Shown here: in pieces, positions 7,341 through 15,743 of the stretch | Position numbering within the stretch: the stretch's first letter is position 1 | Layout of the letters: the number at the start of each line of letters is the position of its first letter | Assembly (NCBI GenBank): GCA_021228405.1 | Contig: JAJQRF010000011.1 | Location: 93,046 to 157,045 of the forward strand | Source: Pyrinomonadaceae bacterium | Lineage (GTDB): Bacteria; Acidobacteriota; Blastocatellia; Pyrinomonadales; Pyrinomonadaceae | Direction of reading: 5' to 3' | Length of the DNA: 64,000 bases | Translations under genes and position numbers: made by a program | Notes under the pieces: model-generated | The model's database searches: none | What the model was told of the DNA's origin: nothing | The model's input: only the letters and a program-made list of their open reading frames with translations

Positions 7341-9626
7341 GTGGATAAATACGCCGGACAAGACCGCGGAAACCTCTCGGAATATGAAGAATATTTCGCC
7401 GGAATGGATGCCTCGATGCAGCAGAAAATTGCGCTGACGACGGCGCATTTCCCTTCGCGCGGATTGATCGCCGATATGGGTTCAGGTTCGGGAAGCGGAA
7501 CTTTCGATCTCGCGCGGCTTTATAAAAACCTCGAACTCGTCGGCGTTGACATCAATCCCGTCACGGTCGAATATTCGCAAAACCATTACAAAGCGGAAAA
7601 CTTAAAGTTTGAAGTCGGCGACATCGCCGAAAACGTTTTCGCCGAAAATACGCTCGACGGCATTCTCGATTCGTCGGTTCTGCATCACGTTACGAGCTTT
7701 AACGGTTTCGATGCCGCGCAGATCACGAAAACCTTAAAAAATCAGGTTGCCCAACTGAAAACGGGCGGCGTGCTGATAATCCGCGATTTCGTCGTGCCTG
7801 ACGAAGCCGGAAAGCAAGTCTATATAGATTTGCCGAACGATGACGGCAAAGATTCGGGAAAAATCCCCGAACTTTCGACCGCCGCACTTTTTGAGATTTT
7901 TGCGCGTGATTTTCGTTCGAGTTTGAACTTAAATTCCTCGGTTCCATATCGAAAAACCGATTCGCCGAAACCGGACTTTACGCGTTTTCAAACTTCCCTG
8001 CGCTCTGCCGCCGAATTCGTTTTGCGAAAGGATTACCGCGATCATTGGTCGCCCGAACTGTTGGAAGAATATTGCTATTTTTCGCAGAAAGATTTCGAGG
8101 AAAATTTTCGCAAAGAAAATCTGCGAATCGTTGTTTCAATGCCGCTTTGGAATCCGTGGATTGTCGAAAATCGATTTCGGAAAAAGTTTTACTTGTCTGA
8201 TTCGGAAGGAAATGATTTAACATTTCCGCCGACCAATTATTTAATTGTCGGCGAAAAAGTTAAGGATTCAGACGGCGTTCAATTAGCGGAAGTTTCCGCC
8301 CTTGCTGACGCGCGGGCTTCTGCCTCGATTGCCTACGAAAAACCGGGCGTTGGCAAGGGGACAAAAAGTTTTCTAAATCTCAAATTTTACAGGAATAAAC
8401 AGACTGCACAAATCTACGAACTTGCTGAACGCCCAAATCAAACGATCGATCTTTTGCCCTGGTTTGAGAACGAAAACGGGCAGATTTTAATCCTTGCGAA
8501 AAAGGATTTTCCGCGCCCGATCATCAATGCAGACAACGAGCGAAAAAACCTGAATTGCGCTAATTATTCCGGCTATCTGACCGAACCGATCAGTGCGATC
8601 TGGGATTTCGGATTCGGGATTTCGGATTTGCAAAATTCAAAGACCGAAACCCGAAGAGCGGTTTTCGAGATTTTGAATAACCGCGCCGAGTTAGCTGAAA
8701 ATGAAATTCTCGAAATCGGCGAACCTCAGTTTTACTATACTTCGGCGGGCGGAATCGATGAGCGCGCCGCTTCGTTTCTGGTTAAAATCTCGCCTTTTGA
8801 AAAACAGCCGCACGAGATCGAAAACTACACGCAATTCAAAAGTGCAGGCTTTGTCCGCGAGCTCGACGCACTTCAGGTTCTCCGCGCTTCGCACGTCGGC
8901 GGAATGTTCGATGCGCGGCTTGAGATCAGTATTTATCGGCTTTTGCGAAGATTGAACCGTTCGGCAAGCGCGTGGATCGGCGCGGCGGTTTCGCCGACAA
9001 CGCAATTTTTTTCAGGCAAGATCGAAACCGGCTTCGAGGTCGAAAATCGCAAGGGATTTGAAGAGATCGGATCAGCCGAAAACTCATTTTTGAAACTCTG
9101 CAAAAGCGAATTTATCGAAACCGATTCAGCAAAAAATATAATTTCACGCGCCGAATTTGAATATGTCGTGCCGAAAAATTTCAGTAAAAACACGGTCGCG
9201 GCGATTCCATTCATCAAAACCGAAAACGAAATTCTCGTCGGCATTGAAACGCGCGATTTGCCCGCGCCGCAGAATTTTTCGGACAGTTCGCAACTTTTTT
9301 GCGTTCCCGCGTGGCGTTTGCCGTTTTCGATCGAACATAAATTCGAGATCGAGAACTTCCTGCGCGAACGATTTCCGAAGGATTTCAAAGTTTCATTAAA
9401 CAAAACCTGGGAGCTCGGCGGCAGTTATTTTACTTCTGCCGGAATCACGCCCGAAACGGTTTATCCATTTGCGGTCGAACTCGATGCGAAAAGTTTGAGC
9501 GAAACCGATCTGAAATTCTTTCATCTGAACAAATTGCTCGAAAATTCGGAGAAGATTCAGGACGCGCATCTCTTGATATTGCTCAATCGTTTCGCACACA
9601 GTTTAGGAGAATTGACCGCGAAATAA
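7341..9626 (+). CDS. Class I SAM-dependent methyltransferase with long unknown C-terminus
   Basis: The first ~170 residues are a Rossmann methyltransferase: IADMGSGSGSGTFDLA (SAM-binding glycine loop), LVGVDINPVTVEYS (acidic ribose contact), VGDIAENVF and LDGILDSSVLHHV. The total length, 761 aa, is about three times a simple enzyme. Residues about 350-760 contain two segments with a Nudix-like strand pattern (TIDLLPWFENENGQILILAKK; TVAAIPFIKTENEILVGIE) but no intact Nudix box, so they are probably non-catalytic. The substrate is unknown. The GTG at 7341 is the only reasonable start. Residues 421-430 (WDFGFGISDL) are encoded by a short repeat like those in intergenic gaps. Confidence 0.75.
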   Translation: MDKYAGQDRGNLSEYEEYFAGMDASMQQKIALTTAHFPSRGLIADMGSGSGSGTFDLARLYKNLELVGVDINPVTVEYSQNHYKAENLKFEVGDIAENVFAENTLDGILDSSVLHHVTSFNGFDAAQITKTLKNQVAQLKTGGVLIIRDFVVPDEAGKQVYIDLPNDDGKDSGKIPELSTAALFEIFARDFRSSLNLNSSVPYRKTDSPKPDFTRFQTSLRSAAEFVLRKDYRDHWSPELLEEYCYFSQKDFEENFRKENLRIVVSMPLWNPWIVENRFRKKFYLSDSEGNDLTFPPTNYLIVGEKVKDSDGVQLAEVSALADARASASIAYEKPGVGKGTKSFLNLKFYRNKQTAQIYELAERPNQTIDLLPWFENENGQILILAKKDFPRPIINADNERKNLNCANYSGYLTEPISAIWDFGFGISDLQNSKTETRRAVFEILNNRAELAENEILEIGEPQFYYTSAGGIDERAASFLVKISPFEKQPHEIENYTQFKSAGFVRELDALQVLRASHVGGMFDARLEISIYRLLRRLNRSASAWIGAAVSPTTQFFSGKIETGFEVENRKGFEEIGSAENSFLKLCKSEFIETDSAKNIISRAEFEYVVPKNFSKNTVAAIPFIKTENEILVGIETRDLPAPQNFSDSSQLFCVPAWRLPFSIEHKFEIENFLRERFPKDFKVSLNKTWELGGSYFTSAGITPETVYPFAVELDAKSLSETDLKFFHLNKLLENSEKIQDAHLLILLNRFAHSLGELTAK

Positions 9627-9710
9627 TCCGAAAGACACGACTTTTTCCAAAAATTTCCCTCGTGTTACCGGTGTCATTCGTGGCTCGATCTTTTTTGTGG
9701 CAAAATAGAA

Positions 9711-11123
9711 ATGATGGATTTGATTCTCGATAAATTTCACGAAGAATGCGGCATTTTCGGTATCTACGGACACGCAGAAGCCTCGACCTTAACCCAACTC
9801 GGACTTTTTGCGCTACAGCATCGCGGGCAGGAGGCTTGCGGGATCGTTTCGAGCGACGGCGCAGACCTTCACCAGTTTCGTTCGCAAGGTTTGGTTGCCG
9901 ACGTTTTGGTTGAGGACGAACTGCTCAAGCTGACCGGAAACTCGGCAATCGGGCATACGCGCTATTCGACCGCCGGAAAAAATACGATTAAGGAAGTTCA
10001 GCCGTTTTCGGTGACTTGCCAGCACGGACAGATCGCTGTCTGTCATAACGGAAACCTGCCTTTTGCCAATCAAAAACGCGCCGAACTGGAAAAAGCAGGC
10101 GCAATTTTTTCGTCAACTTCCGACACGGAAACCATTCTTCATTCGATCGCACGAACGCAAGCGAAAGACGTGATCGAAGCCGTTTCAAAGGTTTTGAAGG
10201 AAACCGAAGGCGCGTTTTCACTTTTGTTTTTAACGCCGCAATGTTTGATCGCCGTCCGCGACCCGCGCGGATTTCGTCCGCTCGCGCTCGGAAAATTGAA
10301 GGATGCGTGGTGCGTTGCATCGGAAACCTGCGCTTTCGATCTAATCGATGCGGAAACGGTGCGCGAGATAAAAGCGGGCGAAATGCTCGTGATCGATGAG
10401 AACGGGCTTCGTTCCTTCTTTCCTTTCGAGCAAAAGCCGGTTTCGGTTTGTTCCTTTGAACACGTCTATTTTTCGCGTCCCGATTCGATCGTTTTCGGAA
10501 AATCGGTCAATCAATCGCGTCATAATATGGGCAAACAACTGGCGGTCGAACATCCGGTCGACAATTTCGACAACAACGCGATGGTCGTGCCCGTTCCCGA
10601 TTCGGGCGTGGCGGCGGCGGTCGGTTTTGCGCGTGAATCGGGCATCAATTTCCGCCACGCGATCATTCGCAATCATTACGTCGGACGAACTTTTATCGAG
10701 CCTTCGCAAAGCATCCGTTCATTCGGCGTGCGCCTAAAGCTTAACCCGATCAAGGATTTAATAAACGGTAAACGAATCGTTTTGATCGACGATTCGATCG
10801 TGCGCGGAACGACCTCGAAAAAGATCGTGCAGATGGTGCGTGAAGCAGGCGCGAAGGAAGTTCATATGCGGATTTCCTGCCCGCCGACGATTTCGCCGTG
10901 TTATTACGGCGTTGATACGCCGAGCAAAGGCGAACTGATCGCCGCGCAGATGACCGTCGAGGAAGTTTGCCGCTACATCGAAGCGGACAGTTTGGGCTAT
11001 CTTTCGCTCGAAGGAATGCTCAAAGCGACCGGAATAGAAACCGATTCAGCCTGTGTTGCGTGTTGGAACGGGAAATATCCGACGTTGATCGCCAACGGAA
11101 AATCGGCGACCAATCAAATTTAA
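9711..11123 (+). CDS. purF: Amidophosphoribosyltransferase
   Basis: First committed step of purine synthesis: transfers glutamine-derived ammonia to PRPP to give 5-phosphoribosylamine. The N-terminal glutaminase begins at Cys13 (EECGIFGIYG), so a short propeptide must be removed to expose the nucleophile. The phosphoribosyltransferase signature is VLIDDSIVRGTTSKKI. Four cysteines in the positions expected for the Bacillus-type 4Fe-4S enzyme are present (VCSFEHVYFSRPDS, SCPPTISPC and CVAC near the end), so it is probably an oxygen-sensitive iron-sulfur form. At 470 aa the length is normal. The next gene starts 24 bases downstream. Confidence 0.95.
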   Translation: MMDLILDKFHEECGIFGIYGHAEASTLTQLGLFALQHRGQEACGIVSSDGADLHQFRSQGLVADVLVEDELLKLTGNSAIGHTRYSTAGKNTIKEVQPFSVTCQHGQIAVCHNGNLPFANQKRAELEKAGAIFSSTSDTETILHSIARTQAKDVIEAVSKVLKETEGAFSLLFLTPQCLIAVRDPRGFRPLALGKLKDAWCVASETCAFDLIDAETVREIKAGEMLVIDENGLRSFFPFEQKPVSVCSFEHVYFSRPDSIVFGKSVNQSRHNMGKQLAVEHPVDNFDNNAMVVPVPDSGVAAAVGFARESGINFRHAIIRNHYVGRTFIEPSQSIRSFGVRLKLNPIKDLINGKRIVLIDDSIVRGTTSKKIVQMVREAGAKEVHMRISCPPTISPCYYGVDTPSKGELIAAQMTVEEVCRYIEADSLGYLSLEGMLKATGIETDSACVACWNGKYPTLIANGKSATNQI

Positions 11124-11147
11124 TTCAATAAAAATAAGGAGAAATCA

Positions 11148-11687
11148 ATGCGACATATTTTATTAGTTGCTGCCGTTTTTCTAACTGCTTTAGCAGTTTT
11201 GACGGCGTGCCAAAATGCCGCGCAGCCGAAAGCGGAAACAGCCAAAGCAAATACGAAAGCGACTCCGGCGGAAATCATTAAAGATAAAGACCCTGCCGAT
11301 GACGCGCCGCGCATCGATCTGGCTGATGCCAAGAAGGATTTCGACGCGGGAAACGCCATTTTCGTGGACACACGCGCCGAATTTACCTACAAACAGGAAC
11401 ACATCAAGGGCGCGATCAACGTTCCCGCCGAAGCGATGGAACTGCGCTACAAAGAAATCCCGACGGACAAAAAGATCATTGCCTATTGCTCCTGACCGAG
11501 CGAACATACAAGCGCCGGTCTGGTTGCTAAATTGAAAGAAAAAGGTATCGGAAATGCTTTTGCGCTCGTCGGCGGAACTCAGGCGTGGAAAAACGCGGGT
11601 TATCCGATGGAAGGCGAAGCGAGTAAGAAGAACGATTCGACCACGAACGAGAACAAATCCGTGGACAAACCGCCCGTCGATAAATAA
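11148..11687 (+). CDS. Selenocysteine-containing rhodanese-like lipoprotein (in-frame UGA)
   Basis: The gene reads through a UGA at 11493-11495 to give 179 residues with selenocysteine at position 116. Before the UGA there is a lipoprotein signal (lipobox LTAC) and the first half of a rhodanese domain (FVDTRAEFTYKQEHIKGAINVPAE). After it comes the second half (PSEHTSAGL, then ALVGGTQAWKNAGYPMEGE), in the same frame and ending in TAA. UGA sits where relatives have the catalytic cysteine of a YCxCPxExTSA loop. A SECIS-like hairpin follows. The protein would be an envelope sulfur or selenium transferase or redox enzyme. An ORF caller would truncate it at 11495. The alternative is a nonsense mutation of the Cys codon, which the hairpin makes less likely. 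selA/B/C/D are not in the window. Confidence 0.82.
11511..11528 (+). promoter_or_regulatory. SECIS-like hairpin downstream of the UGA codon
   Basis: AGCGCC (11511-11516) pairs with GGTTGCT (11522-11528), including one G-U and one bulged U, to expose the loop GGTCT (11517-11521). The loop begins 21 nt after the UGA. The loop sequence GGUCU and the presence of a bulged U match the SelB-binding element of E. coli fdhF, where the loop lies at a similar distance. The bulge here is on the 3' arm rather than the 5' arm. Confidence 0.7.
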
Positions 11688-11708
11688 CTGAATTAACTAA
11701 AAAAAAAC

Positions 11709-11743
11709 AAAAGTAATGCCTGAAATATCGGGCATTGCTTTTT
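11709..11743 (+). terminator. Rho-independent terminator of the rhodanese gene
   Basis: AATGCC (11715-11720) pairs with GGCATT (11731-11736), extended by flanking AAAAG/CTTTT pairs, and is followed by a short T run. It lies 22 bases after the TAA at 11685, which supports the full-length read-through gene as the real transcript unit. Confidence 0.75.
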
Positions 11744-11902
11744 GCATAGACCGATCGCTCAAAAATTGACCGTCATTGGTCAAAATTCCTCTTTGGCGAG
11801 CAAAACCCCTCTACACAGACCGTTTGACCGAATTAATTGTTCTATAAATTAAAAAAAGCGGCAGAATAAAAGTATTTTTTGTGATTTTTGTGATTTTTTG
11901 CG

Positions 11903-13042
11903 CTATTTTCCCGTCAAAGCGTCACAGATTCTTTCCGCCGCGCGTCCGTCCCATAAAGGCGGAATTTTCGCGTCTTTTTTCTCGGAACTTTCCAAAATTT
12001 GAAAAGCGGTTTCTTTAATTCTTTCGGGATTCGTGCCGACCAAGACGTTTGTTCCCATTTCGATCGTGATCGGTCTTTCGGTGTTTTCGCGCAAAGTCAG
12101 ACACGGAATCGAAAGCGCGGTCGTTTCTTCCTGCAATCCGCCCGAATCGGTCAAAACCAGCTTTGCGCCCGAATAAAGATTCATAAAATCCAAATATCCG
12201 AGCGGTTCGATCAAGCGAATATTTGAATTTGCGACCTTTTCTGCAAAGCCGAATTTTTCGATATTTCCACGTGTTCGCGGGTGAACGGGAAAGATGACCG
12301 GCAGTTTTTCACCAACCGAGATCAACGCTTCGAGCAAACCGCTGAAAACCTCTTTTTCATCGACATTCGACGGGCGGTGAAGCGTCAGAACGGCGTATTC
12401 TTTACCGGTCAATCCTAAATCTTCGCGCGTTTTCGATTCCTTTGATTTTTCGAGATTATAAAAAAGCGAGTCGATCATCACGTTTCCGACAAATTTTATT
12501 TTGTCGTCCGCACTACCTTCCTGTTTCAAATTTTCGTCCGCATCCGGCGAGGTCGTGAGCAGTAAATCCGAGATCGCATCGGTCAAAATGCGGTTGATCT
12601 CTTCGGGCATCGCCCGGTCACGGCTTCTCAAACCTGCTTCGACGTGCGCGATTTTTACGCCCAGTTTTGCACAAACAAGCGCACACGCGATCGTTGAATT
12701 GACATCGCCGACGACGAGAACCCAGTCGGGTTTTTCCCGCAAAACGATCGGCTCGAAAGACATCATAATTTTCGCCGTCTGAACCGCGTGCGAATGAGAG
12801 CCGACTTCGAGATGAAAATCGGGTTCCGGAATGCCGAGATCGCGAAAAAACGAATCGGACATCGCTTCGTCGTAATGTTGCCCCGTGTGAACGATGAGCG
12901 GCTGAAACTCGTCTTCACGCCGCCGCATTTCACGAACGATCGGTGCGATCTTCATAAAATTAGGGCGTGCGCCGACGATGTTTAAGACTTTCGATCTTCG
13001 ATCTTCGATCTTTGATCTTTGATTATTATTTTCTGTTTCCAC
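11903..13042 (-). CDS. wecB: UDP-N-acetylglucosamine 2-epimerase (non-hydrolysing)
   Basis: Interconverts UDP-GlcNAc and UDP-ManNAc for surface polysaccharide synthesis. The 379-aa length is typical. Family motifs are GARPNFMKIAPIV, HTGQHYDEAMS, IAHVEAGLRS, VHPRTRGNIEK and LTDSGGLQEE. The N-terminus is odd: residues 8-19 (QRSKIEDRRSKV) are encoded by a tandem GATCAAAG/GATCGAAG repeat that continues the intergenic repeat beside the next gene. GTG at 13042 is the best available start and overlaps the stop of the four-helix-bundle gene by 17 bases. With the UDP-sugar dehydrogenase at 14185 it could supply UDP-ManNAcA. Confidence 0.92.
   Translation of the reverse strand: METENNNQRSKIEDRRSKVLNIVGARPNFMKIAPIVREMRRREDEFQPLIVHTGQHYDEAMSDSFFRDLGIPEPDFHLEVGSHSHAVQTAKIMMSFEPIVLREKPDWVLVVGDVNSTIACALVCAKLGVKIAHVEAGLRSRDRAMPEEINRILTDAISDLLLTTSPDADENLKQEGSADDKIKFVGNVMIDSLFYNLEKSKESKTREDLGLTGKEYAVLTLHRPSNVDEKEVFSGLLEALISVGEKLPVIFPVHPRTRGNIEKFGFAEKVANSNIRLIEPLGYLDFMNLYSGAKLVLTDSGGLQEETTALSIPCLTLRENTERPITIEMGTNVLVGTNPERIKETAFQILESSEKKDAKIPPLWDGRAAERICDALTGK
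12993..13023. repeat. GATCTTCG/GATCTTTG tandem repeat, left arm
   Basis: Four 8-bp units (two GATCTTCG, two GATCTTTG) followed by GAT. Its last half is the reverse complement of the right arm at 13428-13449, so the four-helix-bundle gene is bracketed by inverted repeats. This arm lies within the 5' end of the wecB coding sequence. Confidence 0.8.
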
Positions 13043-13406
13043 GGATTGTTTCTGCTGCTTTTCGCAAGTATGAATTTAGTTTCGGTATCAGTTCATTGAT
13101 GAGAGGCAAGAGTTTTTCGGTATTTTCCTGAGATAAAAGTTTTCTTTTGTAAGCGCGGCGCAACCAATGTCTTGTTTCATATAACGAGCCTCGCGCCATT
13201 CGTAAAAACCGTCGGTTATCTTGCGGAGTTCCGCGTCCGCGTCCTTCGGCGATATTTGCGCCGATACTGTCGGCAGAGCGAATAATCTGTTTCCCAACCG
13301 TATCTTGAGCCAGATTATTCCATTTTATAACTATTTCCCAAATCTCATCCGTGATTTTTTCGGAAAGTTTATAAATATCCGGATTTTCAAAGTTAGTCTT
13401 TTCCAT
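13026..13406 (-). CDS. Four-helix-bundle protein, S23 / rRNA-intervening-sequence family
   Basis: A 126-aa protein with the family signature IIRSADSIGANIAEGRGR and the four long helices expected (YKLSEKITDEIWEIVIKW; NRRFLRMARGSLYETRHWLRRA; the last helix from LLPLINELIPKLNSYLR). Relatives were first found inside intervening sequences of 23S rRNA genes and, as Avd, in diversity-generating retroelements; most free-standing copies, like this one, have no known role. There is no rRNA gene or reverse transcriptase nearby. Inverted GATCAAAG repeats lie at both ends, which suggests that the gene and repeats may have arrived together. Confidence 0.88.
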   Translation of the reverse strand: MEKTNFENPDIYKLSEKITDEIWEIVIKWNNLAQDTVGKQIIRSADSIGANIAEGRGRGTPQDNRRFLRMARGSLYETRHWLRRAYKRKLLSQENTEKLLPLINELIPKLNSYLRKAAETIRGNRK

Positions 13407-13427
13407 AAATTCCCCAACTTATTAGTA

Positions 13428-13449
13428 AAAGATCAAAGATCAAAGATCA
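13428..13449. repeat. GATCAAAG tandem repeat, right arm
   Basis: Three overlapping AAAGATC units just upstream of the four-helix-bundle gene, inverted relative to the 12993-13023 arm. The intervening segment is about 400 bp and contains only that gene. Confidence 0.75.
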
Positions 13450-13453
13450 TAGG

Positions 13454-14056
13454 TCACTTTTTCTTCTTGATTAATTTGAGAGGTTTCAGTTCAACTTTTG
13501 AATAAATATTTTTGAGCGGGATTTTGCAGTCTATCGAATCTAAGATCAATTTATCGTCCAGACTTTCCAACACTTCAAACGTCCATTTTCCGCCGCCGAT
13601 TCTTGAATAATGCTCGACGCGAACGCGGTTTTGGGCGATCATCACGTAATCGCGCAAAGATTCGAGTTTGAAATAATCTTCCGCTTTATCGCCGCGGTCG
13701 CGGCTTTCGGTCGATTTCGATAAAACCTCGAAAATCACGAGCGGATTGAGCAAGGTCGTGCCGTTCGTGTCAAAATCTATCTCGTCGCAAACGACGCTGA
13801 CATCGGGGTAAACGTAATGACCTTCGCGGATCAAAACCTTGATGTCGCTTCCGTGAACTTCGCAAGGTTTATCTTCAAGTTGATTTCCAACCGAACGGCT
13901 GACGTTTTGTGAGATCGTGCTGTGACTGCGCTTTACGCCAGCCATTTGAAAAATTTCGCCGTCCATAAATTCGTGTTTGCGTCTGGATTTTTCCTCAAAC
14001 ATCAGATATTCTTCGACGGTCATCGTTTTCTGTTTTTTGGCTAAGGCACGGCTCAT
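13454..14056 (-). CDS. Uma2 family (DUF820) putative endonuclease
   Basis: PD-(D/E)XK-fold protein of the Uma2 family, 200 aa. Landmarks: MTVEEYLMFEEKSRRKHEFMDGEIF at the N-terminus, YVYPDVSVVCDE (predicted catalytic Asp), NPLVIFEVLSKSTESRDRGDK (Glu and following residues) and YVMIAQNRVRVEHYSR. The family is hugely expanded in cyanobacteria and some other phyla; biological roles are largely unproven. I chose the ATG at 14056, which follows GGGAAAAAG; an ATG six codons earlier is possible. It is one of four Uma2 genes in the window and is most like the one at 41451. Confidence 0.85.
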   Translation of the reverse strand: MSRALAKKQKTMTVEEYLMFEEKSRRKHEFMDGEIFQMAGVKRSHSTISQNVSRSVGNQLEDKPCEVHGSDIKVLIREGHYVYPDVSVVCDEIDFDTNGTTLLNPLVIFEVLSKSTESRDRGDKAEDYFKLESLRDYVMIAQNRVRVEHYSRIGGGKWTFEVLESLDDKLILDSIDCKIPLKNIYSKVELKPLKLIKKKK

Positions 14057-14121
14057 ACTTTTTCCCGTAAACATTTTAACTCAATTCATTTGGACGGCAA
14101 AGTTTTTCTTTTATCAGAAAA

Positions 14122-14170
14122 AAGAGAAAACGCTGAAAACCTCTGATAAAAAAGGATTCAGCGTTCTCTT
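14122..14170 (-). terminator. Terminator hairpin of the UDP-sugar dehydrogenase gene
   Basis: AAGAGAAAACGCTGAA (14122-14137) pairs with TTCAGCGTTCTCTT (14157-14170). On the minus strand it follows the dehydrogenase stop at 14185 and is followed by a T-rich stretch. Confidence 0.75.
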
Positions 14171-14184
14171 AATTTTCGGTAAAA

Positions 14185-15522
14185 TTACAAGCGAATGATC
14201 TTTGCCTTGCTCGTTTCGCGCAAATCTTCCTTCAAAGCATTGCGCGTATCGACGATGACTTTTGAAAGCTCGCAGACGCGTTTGTAATCAACGCCCGAAT
14301 GCTCGGTGCAGATGACGATGCAATCGGCTGAAGTCAGTAATTCGTCGGTCAATTCCTGATTATAAAGCGGTTCGCCGTCGCCGATAGTGTAGGCGTGATC
14401 GAAAGTGACTTCGGGCACGAGCGCGTCGTGGTAGACGACTTCCGCGCCGCGTGAACGAAGCAGATCGATGACCGAAAGCGCGGGCGATTCGCGCATATCG
14501 TCGATGTCTTTTTTATAAGCCACGCCGAGAATCAAAACTTTCGAGCCTTTGACCGCTTTTTCTTCGTCGTTCAAAGCATCGCGCACAAGCCCGCAAACGT
14601 ATTTCGGCATTCCCGAATTGATCTGCTCGGCAAGCGTGATAAATTGCGAATCGAAACCGTGCTGACGCGCTTTCCACGACAAGTAATGCGGGTCGAGCGG
14701 AATGCAGTGCCCGCCGATGCCCGGTCCCGGATAGAAAGGCATAAAGCCGAAAGGTTTGGTCGCGGCGGCGCGGACGACTTCCCAGGTGTCGATGCCGAGC
14801 GCATTGCAGACTTTCGCCATCTCGTTCGCCATTCCGATATTGATAGCGCGAAAAGTGTTTTCCCACAATTTACAGGCTTCGGCGACGCGTGCCGACGAAA
14901 CCGCGTGAACTTCACCGACGATTTCCGCATAAAGCATCGCGGCAACCTCGGTCGAATCTTTCCCGACTCCGCCGACGACCTTCGTGATGTTGTGCGTCAA
15001 AAACTGCGGATTGCCCGGATCGACGCGTTCGGGCGAAAATGCGAGCAGAAAATCTTCGTCGAGTTTGAAGCCTTTTTCCTCAAACATCGGCTGGAGAACT
15101 TCATCGGTCGTTCCGGGATAGGTCGTTGATTCTAAAATAATCAACTGACCTTTGCGCATATATTTTTGAATTTCCGCACCCGAAGCCAGAATGTAAGACA
15201 TATCGGGGTCTTTCGTTTTCCGAAGCGGTGTCGGAACGCAGATGATGATAACGTCGCATTCCGAAAGTTTTGAGAAATCGGTCGTTGCGGTGAGTTTGCC
15301 GTCAGCCAGACATTTGCGCACGTTTTCCGAAGGAACGTCAACGATATACGATTCGCCGTTGTTGATCGCATCGGCTTTCTTCGTGTCAACCTCGAAACCG
15401 ATGCCCCGAAAGCCTTTCAAGCAAAATTCGACAATTAAAGGAAGCCCGACGTAACCGAGTCCGATGACCCCGATCACGGCTTTTTTTTCCGCAATAAGAT
15501 TTTTAAGTTCGTCCTTAATCAT
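14185..15522 (-). CDS. Nucleotide-sugar 6-dehydrogenase (UDP-HexNAc type)
   Basis: Oxidises C6 of a UDP-sugar twice with NAD to give the uronic acid. The 445-aa protein has the Rossmann loop VIGVIGLGYVGLPL, the central KLWENTFRAINIGMANE (with the catalytic Lys replaced in the usual family way by the ENTFRAINI segment), the PFYPGPGIGGHCIPLDPHYL box with the catalytic cysteine, and a C-terminal substrate domain (GVAYKKDIDDMRESPAL). The PGPGIGGHCIP form is typical of WbpA/WecC-like UDP-GlcNAc or UDP-ManNAc dehydrogenases rather than of UDP-glucose dehydrogenase. It is read in the same direction as wecB, with two unrelated genes between. Confidence 0.9.
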   Translation of the reverse strand: MIKDELKNLIAEKKAVIGVIGLGYVGLPLIVEFCLKGFRGIGFEVDTKKADAINNGESYIVDVPSENVRKCLADGKLTATTDFSKLSECDVIIICVPTPLRKTKDPDMSYILASGAEIQKYMRKGQLIILESTTYPGTTDEVLQPMFEEKGFKLDEDFLLAFSPERVDPGNPQFLTHNITKVVGGVGKDSTEVAAMLYAEIVGEVHAVSSARVAEACKLWENTFRAINIGMANEMAKVCNALGIDTWEVVRAAATKPFGFMPFYPGPGIGGHCIPLDPHYLSWKARQHGFDSQFITLAEQINSGMPKYVCGLVRDALNDEEKAVKGSKVLILGVAYKKDIDDMRESPALSVIDLLRSRGAEVVYHDALVPEVTFDHAYTIGDGEPLYNQELTDELLTSADCIVICTEHSGVDYKRVCELSKVIVDTRNALKEDLRETSKAKIIRL

Positions 15523-15651
15523 TTTTTATATGTTTGATTACAAAAGATTTTCCATTCTGAATTAAGTATTTCGGAGAGTTTTTTCCGAAATGATTAGACT
15601 AAGTTAAGCCTCTTTGATAGTCAAGAATGTAAACATTTATTAATTCTTTTG

Positions 15652-15660
15652 TGCTACAAT
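15652..15660 (+). promoter_or_regulatory. Extended -10 promoter element
   Basis: TGCTACAAT at 15652-15660 matches an extended -10 box (TG-N-TACAAT), 84 bases before the ATG at 15744. No good -35 hexamer is visible at 17 bases, which is tolerated for extended -10 promoters. The same nonamer occurs upstream of the prenyltransferase gene (30283-30291). Confidence 0.45.
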
Positions 15661-15743
15661 GTTTTGGCGTTTGAAGTTCAAATCATCCGCTTTTCACACT
15701 TTCCTTATCAAACTTAACTTTGCACCAATCTTTAAGAGTTCAT

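Noticed and set aside
11493..11495. UGA as reassigned codon in this genome
   Set aside because: Other genes end normally at TGA (6384; 61152), so only the rhodanese UGA is a recoding candidate.
11766..11783. TTGACC-N6-GGTCAA palindrome, first considered as an operator
   Set aside because: It lies between the 3' ends of converging genes, with no promoter beside it and no second similar site at a start.
13026..13406. Diversity-generating retroelement accessory (Avd)
   Set aside because: No reverse transcriptase, template repeat or variable gene is near.
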